DNA of 35,367 bases from Haloplanus sp. (GCF_028275055.1 NZ_JAQCNJ010000035.1:1-35367); one strand, 5' to 3'; shown: positions 17,378-25,898, numbered from the stretch's first letter. Program-made: numbers and translations. Notes: a model not told the origin generated them from the letters alone.

Positions 17378-17873
17378 AGACGGCGACGACGACCCCGATC
17401 CGTTCGCCGAGAGCGAGAGTCTCGACGACGAGACGGACGACGCCGACGCCGGCGACGACCCGGACGACGACGCTCCCCTCGCCGATCTCGCCCGTGAGGT
17501 GCGGAAACGGCGCGAGGCCGACGAGTCGGCGTCGACGTCGAAGTCGACGGGCACGGACCTCGATTCCGACCCGTTTGAGTCCGTCGACGTCGCCGAGGTC
17601 GACGACGAGGCCGTCTGGGAGTCGTTCGTCGAGGGTTCGGACGAACCGGAGGCGGGTGTGGGACTCGGTGCGGAGGTCCACAAGGCGTCCGAGGCGAACG
17701 AACACGTCGTCTCGAAGCGGGAGTTCTGCCAGCGATGTCCCCACTTTTCGGCCCCGCCGGCGACGGCCTGCACCCACGAGGGGACGACAATCGTCGAGGT
17801 TGTCGACGCCGACGACTTCCGCGTTCGTAACTGCCCCATCGTCGCCGAGCGCCGCGAGTCGAGCATCGACTGA
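17370..17873 (+). CDS. Acidic protein with a four-cysteine C-terminal domain
   Basis: 167 residues from GTG 17370, overlapping the preceding gene by 8 bases, so translation is probably coupled. Roughly the first 95 residues are Asp/Glu/Ser-rich and likely disordered. The C-terminal domain has C120, C123, C134 and C155 in the order C-Q-R-C-P-H-F, A-C-T-H, N-C-P-I, which suggests a zinc or iron-sulfur site. The domain is conserved-looking; the acidic part could act as a flexible linker. Role unknown, but it sits directly between the RHH/coiled-coil gene and TFS. Confidence 0.8.
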   Translation: MTEDGDDDPDPFAESESLDDETDDADAGDDPDDDAPLADLAREVRKRREADESASTSKSTGTDLDSDPFESVDVAEVDDEAVWESFVEGSDEPEAGVGLGAEVHKASEANEHVVSKREFCQRCPHFSAPPATACTHEGTTIVEVVDADDFRVRNCPIVAERRESSID

Positions 17874-17922
17874 TCCCGGTGTGTCGAGTCATCTTTGTGC
17901 CTCGACGCGTTACGGCCGAGAT

Positions 17923-18246
17923 ATGCAGTTCTGCGATGACTGTGGGTCCATGATGGTCGCCCGCGACGGCGAGATGGCGTGTACCTCCTGTGGCGCGACC
18001 GACGCCCGCGATGAGGAACGCGCCGCCGAGTTCGTCTCCACCGAACGCCAGAGCGACGACGAACTCGTCGAAACCGAGGAGGGCGCGAACTTCGAAGGCA
18101 AACCCACGGCGACCGACGTGACCTGCGACGACTGCGGGGGCGGCGAGGCGTGGTACACGATCAAACAGACCGGTGCGGCCGACGAACCGCCGACACGGTT
18201 TTTCAAGTGCAAGGAGTGTGGCTACCGGTGGAGGGAGTACAGTTGA
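17923..18246 (+). CDS. tfs: Transcription factor S (TFS/RpoM, TFIIS-like)
   Basis: 107 residues with two zinc ribbons: C4/C7/C20/C23 at the N-terminus and C68/C71/C96/C99 at the C-terminus. The catalytic hairpin contains A-A-D87-E88-P, the acidic pair that enters the RNA polymerase secondary channel and stimulates cleavage of backtracked RNA. The spacing and size match archaeal TFS. The ATG at 17923 gives the family start M-Q-F-C-D-D-C-G; the open frame upstream is antisense-like noise within the preceding gene. Confidence 0.95.
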   Translation: MQFCDDCGSMMVARDGEMACTSCGATDARDEERAAEFVSTERQSDDELVETEEGANFEGKPTATDVTCDDCGGGEAWYTIKQTGAADEPPTRFFKCKECGYRWREYS

Positions 18247-18546
18247 AACCCACCCGACACCGCTGCTTTCGGCAGACATAGATCTGTTCTCTACCAGAGC
18301 GGCTTGATTCGACTGCCCGACAACGTACCGACCCGAGACGACCCGTCTCTGTCGACGAACGCACCCTCCGTTCCGAGCGTGCCAACACGTCCTCTCTCGA
18401 TCGATACGACCGCGTGACTTCCCTGAACGCCGTTCTGACCCGGACGTCGGCGGAGGTGATAGATTCAATCGGTGGCGTCTATACAGGCCGGCCGTCTGAC
18501 TCGTCGACGCCGATGGATCCTGTCTGTTGCACACCGACTTGAACGT
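18247..18546. other. Non-coding gap downstream of TFS
   Basis: 300 bases between convergent tfs and the small minus-strand gene. No coding frame with haloarchaeal protein character and no RNA gene was recognised. Confidence 0.4.
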
Positions 18547-18753
18547 TCAACCGAGAAATTCCACGACCTCGCTGACGACCGTCGTTTTCAGCTTTTCTGT
18601 GGCCCGGGGGTGACCGTTCCCGTAGACGGTGTACACTCCCGATTCTTTCACGACCAGATACGCCTCGTTTTCCAGCATCCACGCGGTTTCTTTTTCTTCC
18701 AGTGTCACCTCGCCGTCCAGTTGGTCCCGAATCCGCTGGCGCTTCTCACTCAC
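18547..18753 (-). CDS. Small charged protein, hypothetical
   Basis: 68 residues from GTG 18753. The sequence is charged and well balanced (S-E-K-R-Q-R-I-R-D-Q-L-D-G-E-V), with an apparent helix then a beta-rich segment ending V-V-S-E-V-V-E-F-L-G, and contains no Cys. Codon choice is lower in GC than the neighbours but coding-like. A stop codon in the same frame lies 7 bases upstream of the GTG, closing a short frame that starts at 18960 behind a TATA-like box, so the mRNA may carry a leader of about 200 bases. Family not recognised. Confidence 0.65.
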   Translation of the reverse strand: MSEKRQRIRDQLDGEVTLEEKETAWMLENEAYLVVKESGVYTVYGNGHPRATEKLKTTVVSEVVEFLG

Positions 18754-18984
18754 GTCCGCTCACGGGCGTTCAGCCCCGTGTGCCGGGTAGAACCGCCTCC
18801 CGCCCCGGCACCCTCGCGTTCTGACACATCCGGTCCGTTCAACGGCCCGGCCATCCGACGGGGGTATCGGTAGCCGAGTGCCACCCAGATTGGTCTGTGA
18901 CCCGATCCTGTCGGGTTGGCCGGCCCGTTCGCCGGAGACAACGACCGTGCTGTCGTCCATACGTGATCGGTTTGTCCGTACGGG

Positions 18985-18992
18985 CTAAATGA
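18985..18992 (-). promoter_or_regulatory. TATA-like box on the minus strand
   Basis: Minus strand TCATTTAG, centred 28 bases before an ATG at 18960. The 66-codon frame from that ATG is Arg/Gly-rich and not protein-like, so the box may instead drive a leader for the small gene at 18753. Confidence 0.35.
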
Positions 18993-19363
18993 TTGTTCAC
19001 ACCGGCGCCGTCCGAGACACGTGGATGCGGTATCCGTTGACTCCGTGTGTGTGTAGTGAGAGCGTTCTTGAGGAGGGACGGACTCGTCTCGGCTACGGTA
19101 TCGACCGTCCTTCAGCCGACCTCAGGTCTGCGGTCGGGTCAGCCCCCGAGGCATCAAACCCACCCTCGGCTCTGTGTCGGCACAGCACAGGCTACCCCCC
19201 CGCTCAGAGACTCGATCCGGCCCCGGATCCACCGACATAATCCCGCGGTGTGTACATTCGCCGTAAGGAGTGTGCCCACATGACACACCAGAAAGCAGAG
19301 ACAACAGGTGGTGTAAACTACTACCGATCCGCCGAGATACGTTTTTTGCCGCTTGACGAACGG

Positions 19364-19369
19364 TATATG
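19364..19369 (+). promoter_or_regulatory. TATA-like box
   Basis: TATATG centred about 26 bases upstream of GTG 19393; supports that non-ATG start. Confidence 0.5.
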
Positions 19370-19392
19370 CGTCTGGAGTCCAACTATTAGGG

Positions 19393-19623
19393 GTGAGCGA
19401 AACAGCAGACAACGATCAGATGGATAAACTGGCGGACGAACTCGAATCATCGGGCCTCGGGCCGGCGGGACTGGCCGCCGTTGGCTCCGTCGCGCTGGCG
19501 TTGTACTACTACTACGTGCGCGGCGACAAACAGAAAGGGCAGTTCGTTGGCCTCTGGCCGGCGACCATCCTTGGACTCGCCTCGTACCTCAAGATCACCA
19601 GGCAAGAACGCGGCGACGAGTAG
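19393..19623 (+). CDS. Small single-span membrane protein
   Basis: 76 residues from GTG 19393. An acidic N-terminal helix (residues 1-25) is followed by a Gly/Ala/Val/Leu membrane helix with four consecutive Tyr at its end, then a short basic loop and a second weakly hydrophobic segment (about residues 52-66). No known domain. It is convergent with the lipoprotein gene, whose stop lies only three bases away. The composition and the TATA position make it a credible gene, but the function is unknown. Confidence 0.72.
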   Translation: MSETADNDQMDKLADELESSGLGPAGLAAVGSVALALYYYYVRGDKQKGQFVGLWPATILGLASYLKITRQERGDE

Positions 19624-19626
19624 CGA

Positions 19627-20142
19627 TCAACACGCACGGTCGGCGACCGACCGGCGCTCCGGCCCCTGCCGAACGGCGGTTTCGCCGCCGGTTTCGACGC
19701 GGACGAGCATCGCCTGGCCGCCGTAGTCGTGGGTCTGATCATGTCCGCGGACGACGACACAGGTGGTCCCCTCCGGAATCGACACCGTCGTCGACCGTGT
19801 GAACTCGCGGGTGCCGTGTGGATGGGCCAGTTCACGCCGGCCCAACCGCCCCCCTGCGAGCGTCTCGACCTGCCACCAGTCGGCGTACCCGTTCTCGCCG
19901 TCGTCGTCGTGGATGAGGGTCACCTCGAACCGGTAGTCACCGTTCCCGCCCTCGGTTTCGACGGTCACGGCCACGACGTTCGCCTCGCGGAGGTTGAGGT
20001 CGGCCGAGGCCGTGTCGCCGGCGCCCGTGGTCGCCGTGTCGGTCGTCGCCCTGTCGTCCGTTTCTGCACACCCGGCGAGTCCGGCAGCAACCGCCCCGAC
20101 GCAGGCGAGGGTCCGGCGCCGGCTGAGCGGAGTGAACGTCAT
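19627..20142 (-). CDS. Tat-type lipoprotein, haloarchaeal hypothetical
   Basis: 171 residues from ATG 20142. The N-terminus carries S-R-R-R-T (twin-arginine), a hydrophobic stretch and the lipobox L-A-G-C with C25 as the lipid-modified residue, followed by a Thr/Asp-rich linker. The mature part looks like a beta-sandwich with N-V-V-A-V-T-V-E-T and H-G-T-R-E-F-T-R-S-T-T-V motifs, as seen in small extracellular domains. A longer start at 20169 would put ten residues before the signal and is less likely. Ligand unknown. Confidence 0.78.
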   Translation of the reverse strand: MTFTPLSRRRTLACVGAVAAGLAGCAETDDRATTDTATTGAGDTASADLNLREANVVAVTVETEGGNGDYRFEVTLIHDDDGENGYADWWQVETLAGGRLGRRELAHPHGTREFTRSTTVSIPEGTTCVVVRGHDQTHDYGGQAMLVRVETGGETAVRQGPERRSVADRAC

Positions 20143-20184
20143 GCCGATCCGTACAGCACCGAGTGACAAAAGACGCGCGCCGTG

Positions 20185-20775
20185 TCACACCACGCTCGCG
20201 ACGAAGGCCGCCACGCGTTCGCCAACGGCCACCTCCCGGCCGACGAAACGGTGGTCCGCGGGGAACGTCTCGACGGTCCCCTCCCGACCACGGACCGCCT
20301 CGCCGACCCGGTCGGCGTCGACAGTCTCGTCACGCGTCCCGTAGCCAACCCACAGGGGACCGCCGACCCGGTTGACGGCGGCGACCACGTCGCTCCCGTC
20401 CTCAAGACGGGGGACAGGAGAAAGCGCGGCGACGGGACCGCCAACGTCCACGGCTGTCAGGAGTGCGACGCCGCCGCCGAAACTGTAGCCGAACAACATG
20501 ACGCTGTCGTAGCGGTCGGCCGCCCACTCGCACGCGGCCCGGGCGTCGGCGCGTTCGCCTCGTCCCTCGTCCCACGGGCCGTAGCCGACGCGAAGGCAGT
20601 CGGTCCATTCGGGAAGCGCGGCGCTCACCGCACGCAGGCGGTTGTCGTGGCGGTCGCCGCCGCGTTGTGGGTGTGGGGGACACGCGACGACGATGGCGCG
20701 GGCGTCCCGGCTGTCGTTATCGAGGCTGGCTCGGACCTTTCGGGCTCCCGGAATCCTGATGCGGTCGGTCGACAC
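20185..20775 (-). CDS. Alpha/beta hydrolase (dienelactone hydrolase-like)
   Basis: 196 residues from GTG 20775. The nucleophile elbow G-Y-S-F-G-G-G places S98, with D149 (G-T-R-D) and H175 (P-A-D-H) as the rest of the triad. The sequence starts directly with the core fold, without a lid domain. Haloarchaeal members of this group are usually annotated as alpha/beta hydrolases of unknown substrate. It is divergent from pspA with a 76-base shared upstream region. Confidence 0.83.
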   Translation of the reverse strand: MSTDRIRIPGARKVRASLDNDSRDARAIVVACPPHPQRGGDRHDNRLRAVSAALPEWTDCLRVGYGPWDEGRGERADARAACEWAADRYDSVMLFGYSFGGGVALLTAVDVGGPVAALSPVPRLEDGSDVVAAVNRVGGPLWVGYGTRDETVDADRVGEAVRGREGTVETFPADHRFVGREVAVGERVAAFVASVV

Positions 20776-20822
20776 ACCGTTGGCTACACGCCGATCCCTT
20801 ACGATCCTGTCGCCGGGTGAGA

Positions 20823-20828
20823 TTTTAA
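20823..20828 (+). promoter_or_regulatory. TATA-like box of pspA
   Basis: TTTTAA centred about 26 bases before ATG 20852. It lies in the short gap between the divergent hydrolase and pspA. Confidence 0.55.
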
Positions 20829-20851
20829 GGCTCGCGTCCCCAAGGGGAGGT

Positions 20852-21676
20852 ATGGGAATACTCTCGCGGGCCTCCTACGTCGTTCGGTCGAAGCTCAACG
20901 GCCTCCTGAATCGGGCGGAGGACCCAACCGAGACGCTCGATTACTCCTACGAGCGGATGCGCGACGAACTCCAACAGGTCAAACAGGGGATCGCCGACCT
21001 GACGACACAAAAGAAACGACTCGAGATTCAGAAGCGACAACTCGAGGACAACGTCGACAAGCACAACGAACAGGCCCGCGAGGCCGTCAGTCAAGACCGC
21101 GAGGATCTGGCGCGGCGGGCGCTGGAAAAGAAAAAGGAGAAGATGAAACAGATCGAGGAACTGGAGAGTCAGATCGCAGATCTTCAGTCGACACAGGACG
21201 ACCTCGTCGAGAAGAAAAACACCCTCCAGAACCGGATCGAGGAGTTCCGAACGAAAAAGGAGACGATGAAGGCACGCTACGAGGCCGCGGAGGCGTCGAA
21301 CCGTGTCTCGGAGGCCATCAGCGGCGTCGGCGACGAGATGGGCGACGTTGGTCGCGCGCTCGAACGCGCCGAGGAGCGAACCGACGAGATGGAGGCGCGG
21401 TCGGCCGCAATGGATGAACTGCAGGAGTCGGGCGCGTTCGACGATGCGCTCTCGGATAAAGACGAGATCGACCGGCAGTTGGAGTCCGGGCGGACGTCGT
21501 CGGCGGTCGACGCGGAACTCGAGACGCTCAAATCGGAGATGGGGGAGTCGAGCGGTGACGCCGGCGGGCCGACGGTGTCCGTCGACGACGACGTTGCGGC
21601 CGAACTCGACGAACTGCGGGAGAGCGAAAGCGAAAGCGAAGGAGGGGCAGACGCCGACGGTGAGGAGTCGGCCTGA
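20852..21676 (+). CDS. pspA: PspA/IM30 (ESCRT-III-like) membrane-stress protein
   Basis: 274 residues. The start M-G-I-L-S-R-A-S-Y-V-V-R-S-K-L-N is the amphipathic helix of PspA/Vipp1, followed by long coiled coils (about residues 25-195) rich in Lys, Glu and Gln. The last 70 residues are acidic and Ser-rich, an extension probably tied to high-salt life. Such proteins coat and stabilise stressed membranes. The stop TGA overlaps the ATG of the following ligase-like gene by one base, implying coupled translation. Confidence 0.9.
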   Translation: MGILSRASYVVRSKLNGLLNRAEDPTETLDYSYERMRDELQQVKQGIADLTTQKKRLEIQKRQLEDNVDKHNEQAREAVSQDREDLARRALEKKKEKMKQIEELESQIADLQSTQDDLVEKKNTLQNRIEEFRTKKETMKARYEAAEASNRVSEAISGVGDEMGDVGRALERAEERTDEMEARSAAMDELQESGAFDDALSDKDEIDRQLESGRTSSAVDAELETLKSEMGESSGDAGGPTVSVDDDVAAELDELRESESESEGGADADGEESA

Positions 21677-23235
21677 TGGGTGACGTGCCGGATCTCGTCG
21701 CCGCCGTCGATCGGTCGACGGATCCCGAAATCCGTGCGGAGTTCGACCGTCGAGTCCGTACACAGGCCGAGCGGATCCGTGATGACATCGCCAGCGGTCG
21801 CCTCGACACCGGGGAGTTCGCCATCGGAATGGAGTTGGAGGCCTACGCGGTCGACCCCGCCGACGGTCGTCTCGCGTCCATTCCAAGCGCCGCCTTCGAC
21901 CGCGGCGGATTCGCAAAGGAACTCGGCGTCCACAACTTGGAGGTCAACTCCGCGGCGACGCTGTTCGACGCCGACGGCCTCGCCGAACAGGCCGACCGCA
22001 TCGCCGACGGTGTCGCCGCCGCGGCCGAGACACTTGACGAGGAGGGATTTGCCCCGGCCCTCGACGCCATGTGGACGATTCCGCCGATGGAGGGAACCGA
22101 CGCGTACCTCGGGACCGTCGAGGAGCGGTCGGGGGTCGTTGTCGCGACGAACATGCGCCACCACCCCCGATACGTCGCACTGGACAACGAGATTCTCGAC
22201 CGGAGCGACGGGACGATCACCGTCGACGCGCCGGGGGCTCACCTCTCCTATCCGACGATTCTCGTCGAGTCGCTCGCCACGTCGATCCAGCCACACCTCC
22301 AGATTCCCGAGGTTGAGGCGTTTCCGTCGTATTTCAACGCCGCGCTGCGAACGACCGGCCCGATTCTCTCGTTGTCGAGCAACTCCCCCTTTCTCCCTGC
22401 AGACTGCTACGATGCGGCCGCCGACCCCGGGGTCATCAAGGACACCCTCCACGAACACCGGATCCGGGTGTTCGAAGAGAGCATCAACGCCGACGCGCCC
22501 AGCGACGAGGGAAAGGTTCGGTTCCCGCGCGATGTCGACGATGCGACCGACGTGGTGGATCGGGTCGTTGCGGACGAGACGTACGCACCCGTTCTCTCGG
22601 ATGGCAACGCCGATGCCGGCACCGATGCCGGGGCCGGTTCCTACCGGGCGACACTCCCAGAGTACGACCACAAGCGTGGCGTCCACTGGCGGTGGGTCCG
22701 GGGCGTCGTCGGCGGGCAACCGGTCGGCACGGCACGCGACGGGGCCTCCCTGCGCATCGAGTACCGTCCGCTTCCGACCCAGCCGACGGTCCGGGACACC
22801 GTTTCGTTGCAGGCGCTTGTTGTCGGTCTGCTTCGCGGACTCATCGCCGCCGACCACCCCGTTCTCAACCTGCCGTGGACGGCCGCTCGCGACTGCTTCT
22901 ACGACGCCGTCGACCGGGGGCCGGACGCCGAGTTGGCGTGGGTGACCGCCGACGGCGACCGCACGGCCGACCCCCAGGCGGTCTACGACGACCTCTTCGC
23001 CCACGCCCGCCGGGGCCTCCGGGACGCCGGCCTCGGCGACGACGCCGTCGATGACTACCTCGCGCCTGTCGAACGCCGACGCGACGGCACCGTCCCGAGC
23101 GCTTGGAAGAAAGATCGGGTTCGGGCGGCCGTCGACGACGGCGCGACCCTCCCCGAGGCGGTCGAGCGGATGCAACGCACCTACCTCGACCATGCGGGTG
23201 GTGGGACCGTCTTTGCCGACTGGCCGGGAGCGTAG
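21676..23235 (+). CDS. Glutamate-cysteine ligase family protein
   Basis: 519 residues. The segment G-M-E-L-E-A-Y-A-V-D near residue 55 resembles the G-x-E-x-E motif that opens the GCS2-type ligase fold, and L-R-I-E-Y-R-P-L-P near residue 360 resembles the late active-site motif. Members join an amino acid to the gamma-carboxyl of glutamate with ATP. Haloarchaea use gamma-glutamylcysteine as main thiol, but whether this protein makes it is uncertain because it is longer than the usual enzyme and is coupled to pspA. Other amide-bond ligations are possible. Confidence 0.7.
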   Translation: MGDVPDLVAAVDRSTDPEIRAEFDRRVRTQAERIRDDIASGRLDTGEFAIGMELEAYAVDPADGRLASIPSAAFDRGGFAKELGVHNLEVNSAATLFDADGLAEQADRIADGVAAAAETLDEEGFAPALDAMWTIPPMEGTDAYLGTVEERSGVVVATNMRHHPRYVALDNEILDRSDGTITVDAPGAHLSYPTILVESLATSIQPHLQIPEVEAFPSYFNAALRTTGPILSLSSNSPFLPADCYDAAADPGVIKDTLHEHRIRVFEESINADAPSDEGKVRFPRDVDDATDVVDRVVADETYAPVLSDGNADAGTDAGAGSYRATLPEYDHKRGVHWRWVRGVVGGQPVGTARDGASLRIEYRPLPTQPTVRDTVSLQALVVGLLRGLIAADHPVLNLPWTAARDCFYDAVDRGPDAELAWVTADGDRTADPQAVYDDLFAHARRGLRDAGLGDDAVDDYLAPVERRRDGTVPSAWKKDRVRAAVDDGATLPEAVERMQRTYLDHAGGGTVFADWPGA

Positions 23236-23342
23236 AACGACGCCCGGCGAGGCACCGATGTGTCACCCGATCGTATTTTATTACAGACCGAATAAACCGG
23301 GGGGTATAGGGTCTCGGGGACCGTTGTCACCGACGAACCTAT

Positions 23343-23552
23343 ATGCTTCCCCCCACTGACCCGACCGAGGCGGAGTCACAGGCCGGACGGTCACCTGTGG
23401 AACCGGCCGCCGGTGATCGGATCACGTTCGACGAGTCGACGAGCCAGCACCTCGAAGCGGCGCTCCGGGTCGACGACGCCGTCGAAAAGGACTACCACGT
23501 GCGTCTTGCCCTCCAACGGGTGGTGATCGCCGAGGAAAACCGACACGAGTGA
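23343..23552 (+). CDS. Small acidic protein, haloarchaeal hypothetical
   Basis: 69 residues. A Pro/Glu-rich, probably disordered first half is followed by a helix-forming segment (Q-H-L-E-A-A-L-R-V-D-D-A-V-E-K-D-Y-H-V-R-L-A-L-Q-R). No Cys or membrane helix. AT-rich patches at about 23270-23296 could hold its promoter, giving a short leader. It is convergent with the dipeptide-epimerase gene, whose stop lies about 30 bases away. Family not recognised. Confidence 0.65.
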   Translation: MLPPTDPTEAESQAGRSPVEPAAGDRITFDESTSQHLEAALRVDDAVEKDYHVRLALQRVVIAEENRHE

Positions 23553-23584
23553 CCGGATCGACCGGGGCGAATCCCCCGGCCGGG

Positions 23585-24616
23585 CTACTCGGTCGGCCGG
23601 ACACCGGTTCCCGGACGGTCCGGCATCGTCACCCGCCCGCCCTCGTAGGTCGGCCCGTCGTAGGCGTTCTCGGCGAGAAGGAGCGAGCCGTCCAGGTCGG
23701 CGTAGTCGGCGAGGGGCGCGAGGTGGATCGACGCGGCGATGGAGGCGGTCGACTCGACCATACACCCGATCATCACCTCCAACCCGTGTGCCCGGGCGGC
23801 GTGAACCATCCGGATCGCCTCGCGGATGCCGCCACACTTCATCAGTTTCAGGTTCACGATGTCTGCCCGGTCGGCCACCTCGGGCACGTCCGCGAGAACG
23901 CGACAGGACTCGTCGGCCGCGACCGGGAGGGCACCGTGTTCGTGGACGTAGCGGAGGCCCTCGGGGTCATCCGCCGGGACCGGCTGTTCGACGAACTCGA
24001 CACCGTGATCGGCGAGCCACGCGCTCATCTCCACCGCCTCGTGGGGCGTCCACGCCTCGTTGGCGTCGACACGAATCGTCGTTTCGGGGGCTACGGCACG
24101 GACCGCCTCGACCAGTTCTCGGTCCCGGTCGGTGCCGAGTTTCACCTTCAGAATCGGGTAACCGTCGTCGATGGCCGCGGCGGCACGCTCCCGAACCATC
24201 TCCGGATCGTCGATCGGGACCGTATACGAGGTCGGTGGCGCATCCGCGGGGGCGAGTCCCAACTGGCGACAGAGCGGGACGCCGAGACGGCGAGCGGCGA
24301 GGTCGTGACAGGCGATACTGACCGCGGCACGGGCGGCCGGGTTGCCGTGGACAACGCCCCGGAGACGGCGGTCGATCCGATCGAGTGACAGGGGGTCGTC
24401 GACCGACTCGACCGCCGCGAGCAGGTCGGGAAGGACCGCGGTGACGGTGCCGATCGTCTCGCCGTAGCGGCTGTCGGGTGCGGCCGCGCCGGTCCCCGTC
24501 CGTGCCCCGTTCTCGATGCGGACGACGACCGTCTTGCTCTCTGTTTTCGACCCGCGGGCGATGGTGAACGCGCCGTCGATCGGGAGCCGGCGACGCTCGA
24601 AGTCGGTCGAGATCAT
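23585..24616 (-). CDS. dgcA: Dipeptide-epimerase-like enolase-superfamily enzyme (DgcA-like)
   Basis: 343 residues. Catalytic residues of the muconate-lactonising subgroup are visible: K157-x-K159 (L-K-V-K-L-G), metal ligands D184 (V-D-A-N-E-A-W), E210 (E-Q-P) and D235 (A-D-E-S), and K257 (N-L-K-L-M-K-C-G-G). In dipeptide epimerases this set inverts the alpha carbon of L-Ala-D/L-Glu. The neighbour is a DUF1611 protein overlapping by 4 bases, the arrangement reported for dgcN-dgcA, in which DgcN acetylates D-glutamate and DgcA epimerises the N-acetyl product. I infer the same use here; classical dipeptide epimerisation is the alternative. Confidence 0.82.
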   Translation of the reverse strand: MISTDFERRRLPIDGAFTIARGSKTESKTVVVRIENGARTGTGAAAPDSRYGETIGTVTAVLPDLLAAVESVDDPLSLDRIDRRLRGVVHGNPAARAAVSIACHDLAARRLGVPLCRQLGLAPADAPPTSYTVPIDDPEMVRERAAAAIDDGYPILKVKLGTDRDRELVEAVRAVAPETTIRVDANEAWTPHEAVEMSAWLADHGVEFVEQPVPADDPEGLRYVHEHGALPVAADESCRVLADVPEVADRADIVNLKLMKCGGIREAIRMVHAARAHGLEVMIGCMVESTASIAASIHLAPLADYADLDGSLLLAENAYDGPTYEGGRVTMPDRPGTGVRPTE

Positions 24617-25653
24617 AGCAGAGCGTCCAGAATTTCGTCGGCGTCGAAACGAACCGGGTCGGTCGCCGGCGCGCCGACCGCGTCGGCGTACGACTCGATC
24701 GCCTCCCGTGCCGCGTCGTCGCCGTCGATCGATCGGGTGTCGATGGTTCCCGCCGCGACGGGCGCGGGAGCGACGGCGGCCGCGAGGCTCTCGTAGAGGT
24801 CGGCGTACTCCCCGATCGGCCGGATCGGGAAGTCCTCGTAGCCGTGGATCGTCTCCCGGCCGGCGCTGTGGGTCAACACCAGCGAGTCGGGCATCGCGCC
24901 GTGGAGTAGGCTACACGTAACGCCGGAGTACGCCGGGTGAACGATCGCTCCCTGCCCCTCGACGAAAAGGACATCGTGATCGGGGGCGGCGTCGCGGAGC
25001 ATCCGCTCGACGGCTCCGGCGGCGAAGTCGGCGATCACGCGGTCGACCGGAACCCCCCACCCGGCGATCATGATCCCCGTCTGCCCGGTCGGAACGAATC
25101 CGGCGTCGATCCCTCGCTCCCGGGCCGCGGCGACGAGTTCGAGTGTCGTCGTCATCTTTCCCGTCGAGCAGTCCGTGCCGACGGTCATCACCACCTCTAC
25201 GTCGGCGTCGCCCGCTCGACCCTCACTCACCGTGAGGTCGTCGGGCGGGCGGCGCACGTCGATCAGGTCGACACCGTGGTCCGCCGCGAGCGTCGCGAAC
25301 GCCTCGTCATCGGCGAGAAAGTAGTGGAGCCCGGCGATCACGTCACACCCGGACTCGATGGCGGCCCGCACGTCGGGTCGCCACGAGTCGTCGAAGCCGC
25401 CGCCGATGGGGGCGATGCCGATCAGCAGGGCGTCCGGGTCCCCGGTCGCGAGAGCGTCGGCCATCTCCCCGACGATGGGCGCGTCCGGCACGCCCGGAAG
25501 ATGATCGGCGACCGATTCACCGGCGCGTGCCCGGTCGATCACCGCCGTCACGTCGTAGTCCGCGTACCGGAGCACGCCGACCGCGGTTTTCGCACGGTCG
25601 GGAAACCGGTCGTGGGCGAGAACGGCGACCGTGTCGTCGGAGTCGAGCGTCAT
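24613..25653 (-). CDS. dgcN: DUF1611 P-loop protein (DgcN-like)
   Basis: 346 residues from ATG 25653. The P-loop reads G-T-D-C-S-T-G-K-M-T-T in the middle of the protein, after an N-terminal Rossmann-like part, as in DUF1611 proteins. DgcN of this family is described as a D-glutamate N-acetyltransferase. Of two adjacent ATGs (25656 and 25653), the second is spaced five bases from GGAGG (minus strand 25663-25658) and is preferred; no TATA is seen at leaderless distance. The stop overlaps the dgcA ATG (ATGA), so the pair forms an operon. Confidence 0.8.
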   Translation of the reverse strand: MTLDSDDTVAVLAHDRFPDRAKTAVGVLRYADYDVTAVIDRARAGESVADHLPGVPDAPIVGEMADALATGDPDALLIGIAPIGGGFDDSWRPDVRAAIESGCDVIAGLHYFLADDEAFATLAADHGVDLIDVRRPPDDLTVSEGRAGDADVEVVMTVGTDCSTGKMTTTLELVAAARERGIDAGFVPTGQTGIMIAGWGVPVDRVIADFAAGAVERMLRDAAPDHDVLFVEGQGAIVHPAYSGVTCSLLHGAMPDSLVLTHSAGRETIHGYEDFPIRPIGEYADLYESLAAAVAPAPVAAGTIDTRSIDGDDAAREAIESYADAVGAPATDPVRFDADEILDALL

Positions 25654-25657
25654 CATA

Positions 25658-25663
25658 CCCTCC
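25658..25663 (-). promoter_or_regulatory. Shine-Dalgarno of the dgcN-like gene
   Basis: Minus strand GGAGGG located immediately before the ATGATG pair. It favours initiation at the second ATG (25653) and implies a leadered mRNA. Confidence 0.5.
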
Positions 25664-25898
25664 GCAAGGCAGTCCCAGGAGCATGAATCCCCCGGTCGGC
25701 CTCGTCGCCGACACACCGCTGGCTAGCCCTCGACCGACACGGTCGAGTGTCGACACCCGACCGTTGCACGAGGTCGTGATCGACACGAACCACAGGTCGA
25801 TGGCGGTGGCCGTGCCGGTTATCGACGTGTCGGGATCGGCCCCGATCCGGATCGATCGTGCCCATCGCGCTTATCCGCCGTTCGTCCATAGCTGTCGT

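Larger units (their letters stand above)
18754..19392. other. Long region without a supported gene
   Basis: About 640 bases. Contents: the possible leader and TATA box described separately, a short GT repeat near 19044-19053, a homopolymer of C near 19195-19201, and the TATA-like element for the next gene. Frames on both strands are short and rich in Arg/Pro/Ser. I looked for SRP RNA and RNase P RNA signatures and did not find them. Confidence 0.4.

Noticed and set aside
19050-19260. Candidate structured RNA (SRP or RNase P RNA)
   Set aside because: None of the conserved loops or consensus boxes of these RNAs could be found on either strand.
18989-19283. Plus-strand frames in the long gap
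   Set aside because: Short, Ser/Pro/Arg-rich and without promoter at the right distance.
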